A stretch of 20,249 nt of DNA from an uncultured beta proteobacterium (GTDB taxonomy: Bacteria; Pseudomonadota; Gammaproteobacteria; Burkholderiales; Rhodocyclaceae), in the NCBI GenBank assembly GCA_903910495.1, contig CAIVZW010000495.1, forward strand, positions 1 to 20,249, in the 5' to 3' direction. Positions 1 through 6,563 of this stretch are shown here, one piece after another (the first letter of the stretch is position 1; every line of letters starts with the position of its first letter). The notes under the pieces were generated by a model. The model was not told the DNA's origin. It did not search any database and saw only the letters and a list, made by a program, of their open reading frames with translations. The translations under genes were made by a program, and so were the position numbers.

Positions 1-377
1 ATCTTGATGCCGTTCGTGATGACAATGATATTTTTTCTTTTCCTCAGCCGTTTGGCGATATGGATTGAGGTCGTGCTCGAGTCGAGAATGATCGTTTCCC
101 CATCGACAATGAACTGCTCCGCGAGATCGGCTATCGCCTCTTTGCCTTCGAGGTAAATCCCCTCGCGGATACCTACGGGAATATCGCTGTGTACCGTCCT
201 GGAGATATAAGCGCCTCCGTAGGTTCGCACCACTCCATTCGCAGCCTCAAGCTTCTTCAGGTCGCGACGTATCGTCTCCTCGGTCACAGCGAAGCTCTTG
301 CTCAGTTCAAGGACCGTGACAATGCCCTGGCTGCGCAGTGTTTCAAGAATATTGTCCCTCCGCTCTACAGCGAGCAT
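1..377 (-). CDS. DeoR-family transcriptional repressor, N-terminal part (runs off window)
   Basis: Reading leftward from an ATG at 377, the protein begins MLAVERRDNILETLRSQG and continues with a DeoR-type helix-turn-helix (VTEETIRRDLKKLE, about residues 28-41) and the GGAYIS segment that follows it in this family. The start of the sugar-phosphate-sensing domain follows (DGETIILDSSTTSIHIA, then VITNG). About 125 codons are in the window and the C-terminal effector domain is missing at the edge. AGGAG lies about 7 bases upstream of the ATG and supports the start. DeoR-family proteins usually repress sugar or polyol catabolic operons and respond to a phosphorylated intermediate. It lies downstream of the DUF2798-like gene and the RuBisCO-like remnant on the same strand, so it may have governed that damaged operon. 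Its effector cannot be inferred. Confidence 0.88.
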   Translation of the reverse strand, partial: MLAVERRDNILETLRSQGIVTVLELSKSFAVTEETIRRDLKKLEAANGVVRTYGGAYISRTVHSDIPVGIREGIYLEGKEAIADLAEQFIVDGETIILDSSTTSIHIAKRLRKRKNIIVITNGIK

Positions 378-474
378 CTTGTTCTCCTTTCACGCCATCG
401 CGCTTACAGTTCGACGAGTTCAGTCACCTCGGGGAAGGACTTTACCGTTTTTCGCGCAAGCGGGGAACGAAAGA

Positions 475-735
475 TCAGGTTGTAGAGACGAACAATGAAG
501 TAAGCCTGCGAACCAGCGGTAATACCAACAGCAAGACGGGGAAGGCGATCAACCATGAGACAGCCCAGGAACCAAGCCATACTTGAAGAACGTCAGCACT
601 CCAGCCAACGCTCCTCAATGTGCTGATAAATGAAACAAGGCAGGTCATGAGAACGGACAGGAAAAACGGCATCACAAGCGTGGCGTACCGAGCGGGCAGC
701 TTGCGCAAGCCGAATACTGATTCCGAAGAGTTCAT
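475..735 (-). CDS. Small DUF2798-like two-helix membrane protein
   Basis: An 86-residue protein begins MNSSESVFGLRKLPARYA and has two hydrophobic stretches. The first is about residues 18-40 (LVMPFFLSVLMTCLVSFIST). The second is about residues 52-74 (GSWAVSWLIAFPVLLLVLPL) and is followed by VRRL. The pattern of a basic start, PARYA, a first helix ending near STLR, a W-rich loop, and a second helix ending in PLVRR matches my memory of DUF2798 proteins. Their function is unknown to me and probably lies in the inner membrane. A GTG start at 765 in the same frame would add ten residues; I prefer the ATG because family members are short. It sits 34 bases downstream of the RuBisCO-like remnant and upstream of the DeoR gene. 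Confidence 0.7.
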   Translation of the reverse strand: MNSSESVFGLRKLPARYATLVMPFFLSVLMTCLVSFISTLRSVGWSADVLQVWLGSWAVSWLIAFPVLLLVLPLVRRLTSLFVSTT

Positions 736-769
736 CAGTGCCCCAAAAACGATTTTATCTCCCACCGAA

Positions 770-1012
770 TCATTCCGTGTTATGCCGTATGGATAGTTCG
801 AGTTCGTGGTGCTCGCGTGCGTACGCTTCGAGCGACACCCCGGCCTTGATCGCCTCCCAGCCCTGAAGCAGACTCATGGCCCCCGCCTTGGGTCCGCCCG
901 GATGGCCGAACACGGCGCGTCCGGGGACAATGGCAAAATCGGTCGAACCGATATCCTCATACAGCGGCGCCAGCGATCCCGCCCATTGGTAACCGGCCGG
1001 AACCGGTAAAGA
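770..1012 (-). pseudogene. C-terminal fragment of a RuBisCO-like protein (RuBisCO large-subunit superfamily)
   Basis: About 78 codons survive, starting near LPVPAGYQWAG and containing LYEDIGSTDFAIVPGRAV, FGHPGGPKAGAMSL and WEAIKAGVSLEAYA before a TGA stop. This aligns by eye with the end of the RuBisCO large-subunit barrel. PVPAG replaces the PVxSGG loop, and FGHPGGPKAGA matches the LGHPWGNAPGA region. The phosphate-binding GGG of true RuBisCO appears as GRA, so a form IV RuBisCO-like protein, not a CO2-fixing enzyme, is more likely. The roughly 300 N-terminal residues, including the metal-binding lysine region, are absent. Upstream of about position 1015 the sequence becomes a broken transposase. 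The reading frame continues across the join by chance, giving a chimeric ORF that should not be annotated as a functional enzyme. Some members of this superfamily act in D-apionate catabolism, but too little remains to assign a role. Confidence 0.7.
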
Positions 1013-1277
1013 CGAGGCCAAAACGTGGGCGGCGGCGAGGAAGGTTTCGTGCAAGGGGTGATAGAAAGCGAAGAGGATGCGGACGCGGACGGGTATTGCT
1101 GATGATGGCCACTCCGATCTTGAGCAATTGCACACGAATGGTGGCTGACGCAAGTTCGGTGCCGGCCAAGGCCATTTCGTGCTGGCGCTGCATCAGGGTG
1201 TAGGCCAACACCGCGAGCAGTACGCTTGGCCAGTTGGCGAGTAATTTCTGGCACTGGCACGGGTGCCAAAGAGGTAA
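1013..1277 (-). mobile_element. Remnant of an IS1380-type transposase (C-terminal part, frameshifted)
   Basis: Read leftward, one frame gives NWPSVLLAVLAYTLMQ, then GTELASATIRVQLLKIG and VAIISNTR. After a frameshift near 1100 it continues as RVRILFAFYHPLHETFLAAA. This succession is what I recall from the C-terminal end of DDE transposases of the IS1380 type. The N-terminal catalytic part is missing, and no terminal inverted repeat or target duplication was found. The fragment ends exactly where RuBisCO-like sequence begins, so insertion or recombination at this element probably truncated that gene. The family name rests on recalled similarity; the transposase nature of the fragment is more secure than the exact family. 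Confidence 0.6.
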
Positions 1278-1295
1278 GGCATTGACCGGATATGC

Positions 1296-2204
1296 CTAGA
1301 TTTTGTCAAAATACGGGCTGGAATCATATTTTTCCAGCAGGAAGTCAATAAAAGCGCGAACACGACCGGCACGGTGACGACTTTGCAAGGACAGAGCGTA
1401 GATATTGGTTACTGGCGGGGCGTAATTTTTAAGTATCTGGCATAGAGAGCCGTCCTGCAACTGCTGTGCAATATCCCAACTAGCTTTGACGGCAATACCA
1501 ACACCTGCCAATACGCAGTGCTTAATCACGTCACCATCGTTTGAGCGCACACTACCGCTAACCCGTACTGATTCTGGACCGTTTGGACCGATAAAATGCC
1601 ATTGTTCGGCACGTGTGTTTGGTTGATCGATGATCAGGCAGTTATGATTCTTGAGTTCCTGGACCGTCTGTGGTTCGCCATACTGCTTTAAATATTCTGG
1701 CGACGCGCAAATAATACGGTAGGTTGGTGCAAGCTTGCGCGCGATCAAGCGTGAATCCTCCGGCTCACCAATACGGATCCATAAGTCGCATTGCTGGGAG
1801 ACAAAATCTACCGCTTGCGCAGTCAAACGCAAATCGATGTGAATCTTCGGATAGCGGTCGAGAAATTCTGCTAAATGCACCGCGATATGTTGTCGGCCAA
1901 AAGAAATGCTAGCCATCACTTTGAGCAAACCGTTCGGCATGGTGTCTAGCCCACTGATTTCAGATTCAGCCTCCTCAATGTCCGAAAGGATGCGCACGCA
2001 TCGCTCATAATAGGTGGTGCCTTCCTCTGTCGGACTTGCGCCGCGTGTCGTTCGCTTTAGAAGTTGAACGCCGAGGCGCTCCTCAAGACGAATAAGTCGT
2101 TTGCTGATAGCCGCCGTTGATAGCCCAATATCCCTGGCCGCCGCAGAAAGGTTTCCACTGGCCACTACTCGCGCGAAAAGGAAGATATCACTTATTTGAT
2201 CCAT
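1296..2204 (-). CDS. LysR-family transcriptional regulator
   Basis: This 302-residue protein has the standard LysR length. The N-terminal winged helix-turn-helix (about residues 3-62) contains FARVVASGNLSAAARDIGLS and AAISKRLIRLEERLGVQLL, followed by the linker helix. The rest is a periplasmic-binding-protein-like effector domain, with the LIARKLAPTYRIICASPEYL segment and HCVLAGVGIAVKASWDI typical of the AaeR/CrgA-like branch. It is divergent from the alcohol dehydrogenase gene across a 305-base interval. This is the usual layout for a LysR protein that represses itself and, with a co-inducer, activates the neighbouring operon. The operon's substrate or an intermediate would be the likely co-inducer, which is inference. 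The ATG at 2204 fits the conserved N-terminus of the family. The gene has moderate GC, unlike the GC-rich dehydrogenase gene beside it. Confidence 0.92.
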   Translation of the reverse strand: MDQISDIFLFARVVASGNLSAAARDIGLSTAAISKRLIRLEERLGVQLLKRTTRGASPTEEGTTYYERCVRILSDIEEAESEISGLDTMPNGLLKVMASISFGRQHIAVHLAEFLDRYPKIHIDLRLTAQAVDFVSQQCDLWIRIGEPEDSRLIARKLAPTYRIICASPEYLKQYGEPQTVQELKNHNCLIIDQPNTRAEQWHFIGPNGPESVRVSGSVRSNDGDVIKHCVLAGVGIAVKASWDIAQQLQDGSLCQILKNYAPPVTNIYALSLQSRHRAGRVRAFIDFLLEKYDSSPYFDKI

Positions 2205-2303
2205 GGTTTGACGTCCTCTTCAACGTGAGAAAGCACTTCGTTACGGGAACGATATCAGCAAGCATTATAAGACCGAAAAAAACGATTAACGCTACTGTAC
2301 TCG

Positions 2304-2324
2304 ATACCTCAATACCTCAATACC
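2304..2324. repeat. Short tandem repeat, ATACCTCA x 2.6
   Basis: Two perfect 8-base units (ATACCTCA at 2304-2311 and 2312-2319) are followed by ATACC at 2320-2324. It lies between the divergent LysR gene and the dehydrogenase operon. It may be a slippage product or a run of direct half-sites, and nothing further can be claimed. Confidence 0.6.
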
Positions 2325-2372
2325 AAGTCTTGAATAAATACTCCTAATCGTGCTGAGAAAACCTAGCAAGAA

Positions 2373-2387
2373 TTGAATTAGTTTCAA
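2373..2387. promoter_or_regulatory. Candidate LysR box (TTGAA-N5-TTCAA)
   Basis: A perfect 5-base dyad, TTGAA then TTCAA separated by TTAGT, contains the T-N11-A spacing (T2374, A2386) typical of LysR-family recognition sites. It lies roughly midway between the divergent start codons, where a LysR protein would be expected to bind. Short dyads arise by chance in AT-rich DNA, so this remains a candidate. Confidence 0.4.
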
Positions 2388-2417
2388 CTCTCGGCCCAGT
2401 AGTGGTTTTTCCACGCG

Positions 2418-2451
2418 ACGCTAAAATCTGTGCCATACGCGAATTTAGCGT
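2418..2451. promoter_or_regulatory. Inverted repeat upstream of the dehydrogenase gene (ACGCTAAA/TTTAGCGT)
   Basis: Perfect 8-base arms, ACGCTAAA at 2418-2425 and TTTAGCGT at 2444-2451, are separated by 18 bases. The arm centres are 26 bases apart, about two and a half helical turns. The repeat starts 92 bases upstream of the dehydrogenase ATG. It could be an operator for the LysR protein or another regulator. As RNA it would form a weak, long-looped hairpin, so a DNA site is more likely than a terminator. Confidence 0.4.
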
Positions 2452-2509
2452 GTGATACCAGCGGTTGCCATAGGGGCGCCGCAAATAAATCAAAGGAGGA
2501 GTGAACATC

Positions 2510-3646
2510 ATGCAAGATAAGAAGCCGGCTCAAACCTACTCAATTCCCAAAACGATGAAAGCGTGGGTGTTGGGTGATCCGGAACAGCTGACCCTGGTCG
2601 ACAAGCCGGTGCCGCAACCGGGCGCCGCCGAGGTACTGGTGCGCATCGACGCCATCGCCGTGTGCGCGACCGACCTGGAGATCATCCGCCATGGCCCGCC
2701 GGCGCAGATACAGGGTGGCCTGCCCTTCAACAAGAACTTCACCCCCGGCCATGAGTACATGGGCACCGTGGTCAAGCTCGGCCCCGCCGTCGACGAGTAC
2801 AAGGTCGGCGACCGCGTGACGGTCGAGGTGCACGCCGGCTGCGGCCGCTGCGAGCGTTGCCGTGAGGGCATGTATACCTCCTGCCTGAACTACGGAAAGA
2901 ACTACGGCGAGGTCAACAAGGGCCACCGCGCCAACGGCTTCACCACCGACGGCGGCTTCGCGCAGTACATCATCAACAACATCAATACGCTGTCCCCCGT
3001 TCCAGCGGACATGAGTGATGAAGAGGCCACGCTGATCGTGACCGCCGGTACCGCCATGTACGGGCTAGATGCCATCGGCGGGCTGGTCGCCGGCCAGTCG
3101 GTGGTGGTCATGGGCCCCGGCCCGATCGGCCTGATGGGCGTTGGCGTGGCCAAGGCGCTGGGCGCCAGCGAGGTGATCCTGACCGGCACGCGCGACAACC
3201 GCTTGGAGATTGGGCGCAAGCTCGGCGCCGACTTCACCATCAACGTGACGAAGGAAGACGCCGTCGCCAAGGTACGCGAGTACACCAACGGCGGTGCGCA
3301 CTACGTGCTCGAGTGCTCGGGTGCGCCGAACGCGGTCAATGACGCCGCCAACATGTTGCGCCGCGGTGGCCGCATCTGCCTGGCCGCCTTCCCAGGCGAG
3401 CCGGTGCCGATCGATGTCGCCGCGCTGGTGCGCAACAACATCTCCGTGTTCGGCATCCGCGGCGAAGGCAAGAGCGCAACGCACCGCGCCGCTGCGCTGA
3501 TGACGCAGAAGCGGTTCCCCGCCAAGCTGATCCACACACATACATTTACCCTCGAAGAAGTGCCCACTGCGTTGCGTTATGCACGAGAGCGGATCGAGGA
3601 CGCGATCAAGGTTGTGGTGAAGATCGGCCACCCGGAAGGCTGCTAA
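2510..3646 (+). CDS. Zinc-dependent medium-chain alcohol/polyol dehydrogenase
   Basis: This 378-residue member of the medium-chain dehydrogenase/reductase superfamily oxidises an alcohol or polyol to a carbonyl with NAD(P). Catalytic-zinc ligands are visible as C52 and the GHE motif with H81-E82. The structural zinc site is C111, C114, C117 and C125. The Rossmann motif GPGPIG is at residues 202-207, followed by AKALGASEVILTGTRDNR; the missing acidic residue after the second strand and the Arg leave NADP use possible. The ATG at 2510 is preferred because AAGGAGGA ends 9 bases upstream, whereas an in-frame GTG at 2501 abuts that sequence. The family includes sorbitol, threonine and glucose dehydrogenases, so the substrate is open. 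It is the first gene of the LysR-divergent operon and is clearly richer in G/C at third codon positions than the genes after it, which suggests a separate origin. Confidence 0.9.
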   Translation: MQDKKPAQTYSIPKTMKAWVLGDPEQLTLVDKPVPQPGAAEVLVRIDAIAVCATDLEIIRHGPPAQIQGGLPFNKNFTPGHEYMGTVVKLGPAVDEYKVGDRVTVEVHAGCGRCERCREGMYTSCLNYGKNYGEVNKGHRANGFTTDGGFAQYIINNINTLSPVPADMSDEEATLIVTAGTAMYGLDAIGGLVAGQSVVVMGPGPIGLMGVGVAKALGASEVILTGTRDNRLEIGRKLGADFTINVTKEDAVAKVREYTNGGAHYVLECSGAPNAVNDAANMLRRGGRICLAAFPGEPVPIDVAALVRNNISVFGIRGEGKSATHRAAALMTQKRFPAKLIHTHTFTLEEVPTALRYARERIEDAIKVVVKIGHPEGC

Positions 3647-3659
3647 ACCAACAAAGGAG

Positions 3660-3683
3660 ATCCCCCGAGCTTTGCCGGGGGAT
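3660..3683 (+). other. Intercistronic stem-loop after the dehydrogenase gene
   Basis: ATCCCCCG (3660-3667) pairs perfectly with CGGGGGAT (3676-3683) around an 8-base loop, only 13 bases after the dehydrogenase stop codon. No run of T follows, so it is not a standard intrinsic terminator. In this position it could protect the 3' end of the upstream message or reduce read-through. That would set different expression levels for the dehydrogenase and the molybdenum hydroxylase genes. Confidence 0.6.
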
Positions 3684-3702
3684 TGTTACGGAAAGGCCAA
3701 TT

Positions 3703-4614
3703 ATGCTGACTTTCGACGATTACCAGACGCCTGCGACGCTGAGGGAAGCCTTGGATACCCTGCAGGGTGTTCCGGGCGCGCGAATTGTAGCGGGCGCGAC
3801 AGACCTGTTGCCCTGGGCCAGAGAGGGGCGTGCCGGTGACGTGCACTTGGGCACCCTGGTGGATGTGAGCCGGATACCCGAATTGTTGGGGATCAGCCTG
3901 GCGCACGGGCGCATCCGCATGGGTGCGGCGACCACCATTTCGGCCTTCGAAAACGCCCCCTTGCTACAAGTGCAGGCGTCGATACTGGGTCGTTGCGCAG
4001 CGTGGTTTGCCGATGGCCAGATCCGCGCGCAGGCGACGGTTGGCGGCAATCTGGTCAACGCCTCGCCAGCGGGTGATACGCAACCCGCACTGCTGACGAT
4101 GAACACACACGTCACCTTGGCGCGACTTGAGAACGGCATCATCCTGGAACGGACTCTGCCCTTGTCGGAATTCATTATCGGCCCCGGGAAAACCCGGCGT
4201 CAGCTTCATGAAATCATGACACACCTCGAACTGGACGCCTTGCCGGGCTACGGCACGGCATTTGAGAAAGTGGGACACCGCCGTTCGATGGTGATCTCCA
4301 CGGTCTGTCTGGCCGCACAGGTCAAGCTCGATAGTGCTAGACAGCGGATCGAGGATTTGCGTATCGCCATTGGCGCCGTCGGCCCGGTGCCTGAGCGACT
4401 GGACGACGTGGAGGATTTCTTGACGGATCAAGTGCCGACCAGTGCAAGCGTACGTAAGGCGGCTGGCATGGTGCTTGACCGGGTTCGTTCGCGCAGCCGG
4501 CAGGCATACCGGCGCGAGGTGCTGGTCAATTTCGTCGAACGTGCGCTTGTTGGCGCTTTAGCCGATGCCGGCTTGACCATTCAGCGCCTGCCAAAGGAGT
4601 CAGTCCATGTCTGA
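3703..4614 (+). CDS. Molybdenum hydroxylase, FAD-binding (medium) subunit
   Basis: The 303-residue protein belongs to the FAD-binding subunits of the xanthine dehydrogenase/CO dehydrogenase (CoxM) family. This subunit passes electrons from the iron-sulfur subunit to the final acceptor. FAD-contact motifs are visible: IVAGATDLLP at residues 28-37 (usual form AGGTDL) and TVGGNLVNASPAGD at 112-125. The C-terminal domain ends with the YRREVLVNFVERAL pattern typical of the family. Length is normal. The ATG at 3703 follows GGAAAGG at a reasonable distance. Its stop overlaps the next start in ATGTCTGA, indicating translational coupling with the iron-sulfur/molybdopterin gene and a shared complex. 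The enzyme is presumably cytoplasmic, since no signal peptide is visible. Confidence 0.9.
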   Translation: MLTFDDYQTPATLREALDTLQGVPGARIVAGATDLLPWAREGRAGDVHLGTLVDVSRIPELLGISLAHGRIRMGAATTISAFENAPLLQVQASILGRCAAWFADGQIRAQATVGGNLVNASPAGDTQPALLTMNTHVTLARLENGIILERTLPLSEFIIGPGKTRRQLHEIMTHLELDALPGYGTAFEKVGHRRSMVISTVCLAAQVKLDSARQRIEDLRIAIGAVGPVPERLDDVEDFLTDQVPTSASVRKAAGMVLDRVRSRSRQAYRREVLVNFVERALVGALADAGLTIQRLPKESVHV

Positions 4615-6523
4615 AGAAACCCTTATTTCCAGAGTGCCGATTGACGGCCGGCACCCGATGACAGAAATTACTGCCACGGTGAACGGTCGCAAGGTGACTC
4701 GCAGCGTCCCCAATCATTACCGCCTGATCGACTTTGTGCGTGAGGAGCTCAAGCTTACCGGTACCAAGGAGGGCTGTGGCGCTGGCGAGTGTGGAACCTG
4801 TTCGATGTTTGTCAATGGCAAACTAGTCAAGAGTTGCATGATGCCGGTGCAGAAGGCTCAAGGCGCTGTGATTGAAACGATCGATGATCTTGATCGCGAT
4901 CAAGGTATGACGGTGGTGCAGCGCGCGTTTCATAAGTCCGGTTCCAGCCAGTGTGGTTACTGTATTCCCGGCATGGTGATGGCAGCCACCGACACTTTGC
5001 GCCGTAATCCGGAAGCTGACCTTGACGAGATCAAGGAGGGACTGGGTGGCAATATTTGTCGTTGTACCGGTTATCAGAAAATTGTTGATGCCGTAGAACT
5101 GGCGAGAGATGTTCTCAATGGCAGCAAACCCGAGTCGGCACTGGCAGAGGACGAGAGCAGCAGCTTTTTCGGGCACAGCACGCGGCGTCTCGATGCACCG
5201 GCCAAAGTCACTGGCGCTATCAAATACGCAGCCGATATGTCGATGCCCAACATGCTGCATCTACAGGTGTTGCGCAGCCCGCATCCGCATGCCCGTATCG
5301 TTCGCATCGATGCAAGTGCTGCACGCAGCATAGCGGGCGTGGAATGCATCATCACCTGCGATGATGTGCCGGGGATAGATAACTTTGGTGTGGCGATTGA
5401 GGATCAGCCCATCATGGCGCGCGGTGTGGTGCGTTACGTTGGTGAAGCAGTGCTGGCCGTCGCTGCGGAGACCCCCGAGATCGCCAAAGCCGCGCTGCGC
5501 AGCATTAAGATCGAGTACGAGATATTGCCGGCGCTTTATGATCCGCACGAGGCCATGAAGCCAGGCGTCATACAACTGCATGATTTCGCCCCGAACAACA
5601 TCTGTAAGCACACCAAGATTCGCAAGGGAGACGTTGACGCGGGCTTCAAGGAAGCGGACCTGATCGTAGAGGAAACGTATCAGACCGCGCCGATCGAACA
5701 TGCCTACCTGGAGCCCGAGGCCGGCCTTTCGTATCTGGAGCCGGATGGCTGCGTCACGGTTCACTCGCCCAGCCAGAACCTCACGCACCACCGCCATATG
5801 CTGGCCAAGATTCTGGGACGGCCGATTAACAAGGTGCGCATGATCATGAGTACGGTTGGCGGTGGTTTTGGTGGCAAGGAAGACATGCTCTACCAGGGCA
5901 TGCTGGCGCTGGCTGCGATCAAGACCCGGCGCCCGGTGCGTTATGTGTTCACGCGCGAAGAAAGTTTTATTGCCAGTGCCAAGCGTCATCCGATGAAGAT
6001 CCAGTACAGCATGGGCCTCAAGCGCGATGGGCGCATCACCGCCACCAAAATGGTCATGGTTTCCGATGGTGGCGCCTATGCCATGTCCTCGCCTTATGTC
6101 ATGAACAAGGCGGCGATGCTGGGGCCGGGCCCTTATGCCATTGCCAATGTCTGGGTCGATGCCATTGCCGTCTACACCAACAATACGCCCAGTGGTGCGA
6201 TGCGTGCGTTCGGTGCGTTCCAGTCGGAGTTTTCGACCGAAGCGCATCTCGATCTGTGCGCGCAGCGTCTGGGTATGGATCCGGTGGCCTTGCGCATGGT
6301 CAATCTGATGCGCGATGGCGCGACCACCCATACACGCCAGCAACTCGATCGCGTACTGGGGACTGAATGTCTGGCGGCAGTGGTGTCCGCTGCCGGCTGG
6401 GATGCCGGTGTTCCCTACCGTCAGGGTGCTGGACACAAGCCGCGCACCGATCTGGATGGACCGGGTACACGAGCATCCTGTACGTTGGGAACTCATCGGG
6501 CATCGCCAGACGAACAGGCTTAG
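4607..6523 (+). CDS. Molybdenum hydroxylase: [2Fe-2S] domain fused to N-terminal half of molybdopterin subunit
   Basis: In this 638-residue protein, residues 18-170 form a two-cluster iron-sulfur unit. C57, C62, C65 and C77 match the ferredoxin-like cluster, and C116, C119, C151 and C153 the helical cluster. From about residue 187 (FFGHSTRRLDAPAKVTGAIK) it becomes the molybdopterin-binding domain of the xanthine dehydrogenase family. Motifs include VGGGFGGKEDM (417-427) and GAMRAFGAFQ (530-539), where R533 matches the active-site arginine region. Recognisable homology ends near SAAGWDAG, and about 30 unmatched residues follow before the stop. The second half of the molybdopterin domain is a separate gene downstream. 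The fused order resembles Mop-type aldehyde oxidoreductases, but with a separate FAD subunit. The start at 4607 overlaps the FAD-subunit gene and follows AAAGGAG. Substrate is unknown; the family hydroxylates aldehydes, N-heterocycles or purines. Confidence 0.88.
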   Translation: MSEETLISRVPIDGRHPMTEITATVNGRKVTRSVPNHYRLIDFVREELKLTGTKEGCGAGECGTCSMFVNGKLVKSCMMPVQKAQGAVIETIDDLDRDQGMTVVQRAFHKSGSSQCGYCIPGMVMAATDTLRRNPEADLDEIKEGLGGNICRCTGYQKIVDAVELARDVLNGSKPESALAEDESSSFFGHSTRRLDAPAKVTGAIKYAADMSMPNMLHLQVLRSPHPHARIVRIDASAARSIAGVECIITCDDVPGIDNFGVAIEDQPIMARGVVRYVGEAVLAVAAETPEIAKAALRSIKIEYEILPALYDPHEAMKPGVIQLHDFAPNNICKHTKIRKGDVDAGFKEADLIVEETYQTAPIEHAYLEPEAGLSYLEPDGCVTVHSPSQNLTHHRHMLAKILGRPINKVRMIMSTVGGGFGGKEDMLYQGMLALAAIKTRRPVRYVFTREESFIASAKRHPMKIQYSMGLKRDGRITATKMVMVSDGGAYAMSSPYVMNKAAMLGPGPYAIANVWVDAIAVYTNNTPSGAMRAFGAFQSEFSTEAHLDLCAQRLGMDPVALRMVNLMRDGATTHTRQQLDRVLGTECLAAVVSAAGWDAGVPYRQGAGHKPRTDLDGPGTRASCTLGTHRASPDEQA

Positions 6524-6563
6524 TCCGACAGACTTGGAGTACTAAAAAAATGAGGTGGACAAC

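Larger units (their letters stand above)
2205..2509. promoter_or_regulatory. Divergent intergenic region between the LysR gene and the dehydrogenase operon
   Basis: This 305-base AT-rich interval has no convincing gene. It holds a short tandem repeat (2304-2324), a T-N11-A dyad of LysR-box type (2373-2387) and a wider inverted repeat with 8-base perfect arms (2418-2451). A strong Shine-Dalgarno sequence, AAGGAGGA, lies at 2493-2500. I could not identify confident -35/-10 pairs for either direction. The arrangement suggests that both divergent promoters lie here and are controlled by the LysR protein. Confidence 0.6.

Noticed and set aside
2501..2509. GTG start for the dehydrogenase
   Set aside because: It directly abuts the Shine-Dalgarno sequence; the ATG at 2510 has proper spacing.
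5261..6496. 411-codon open frame on the minus strand opposite the molybdopterin gene
   Set aside because: It lies entirely antisense to a gene with clear motifs, has a His/Arg-rich composition typical of reverse-strand shadows of GC-rich genes, and shows no domain.
6540..6556. Programmed frameshifting at the A-run (TACTAAAAAAATGAG) joining the two molybdopterin halves
   Set aside because: The upstream product already terminates at 6523, and the downstream frame is closed by TAA at 6543 before the A-run, so slippage there cannot join them.
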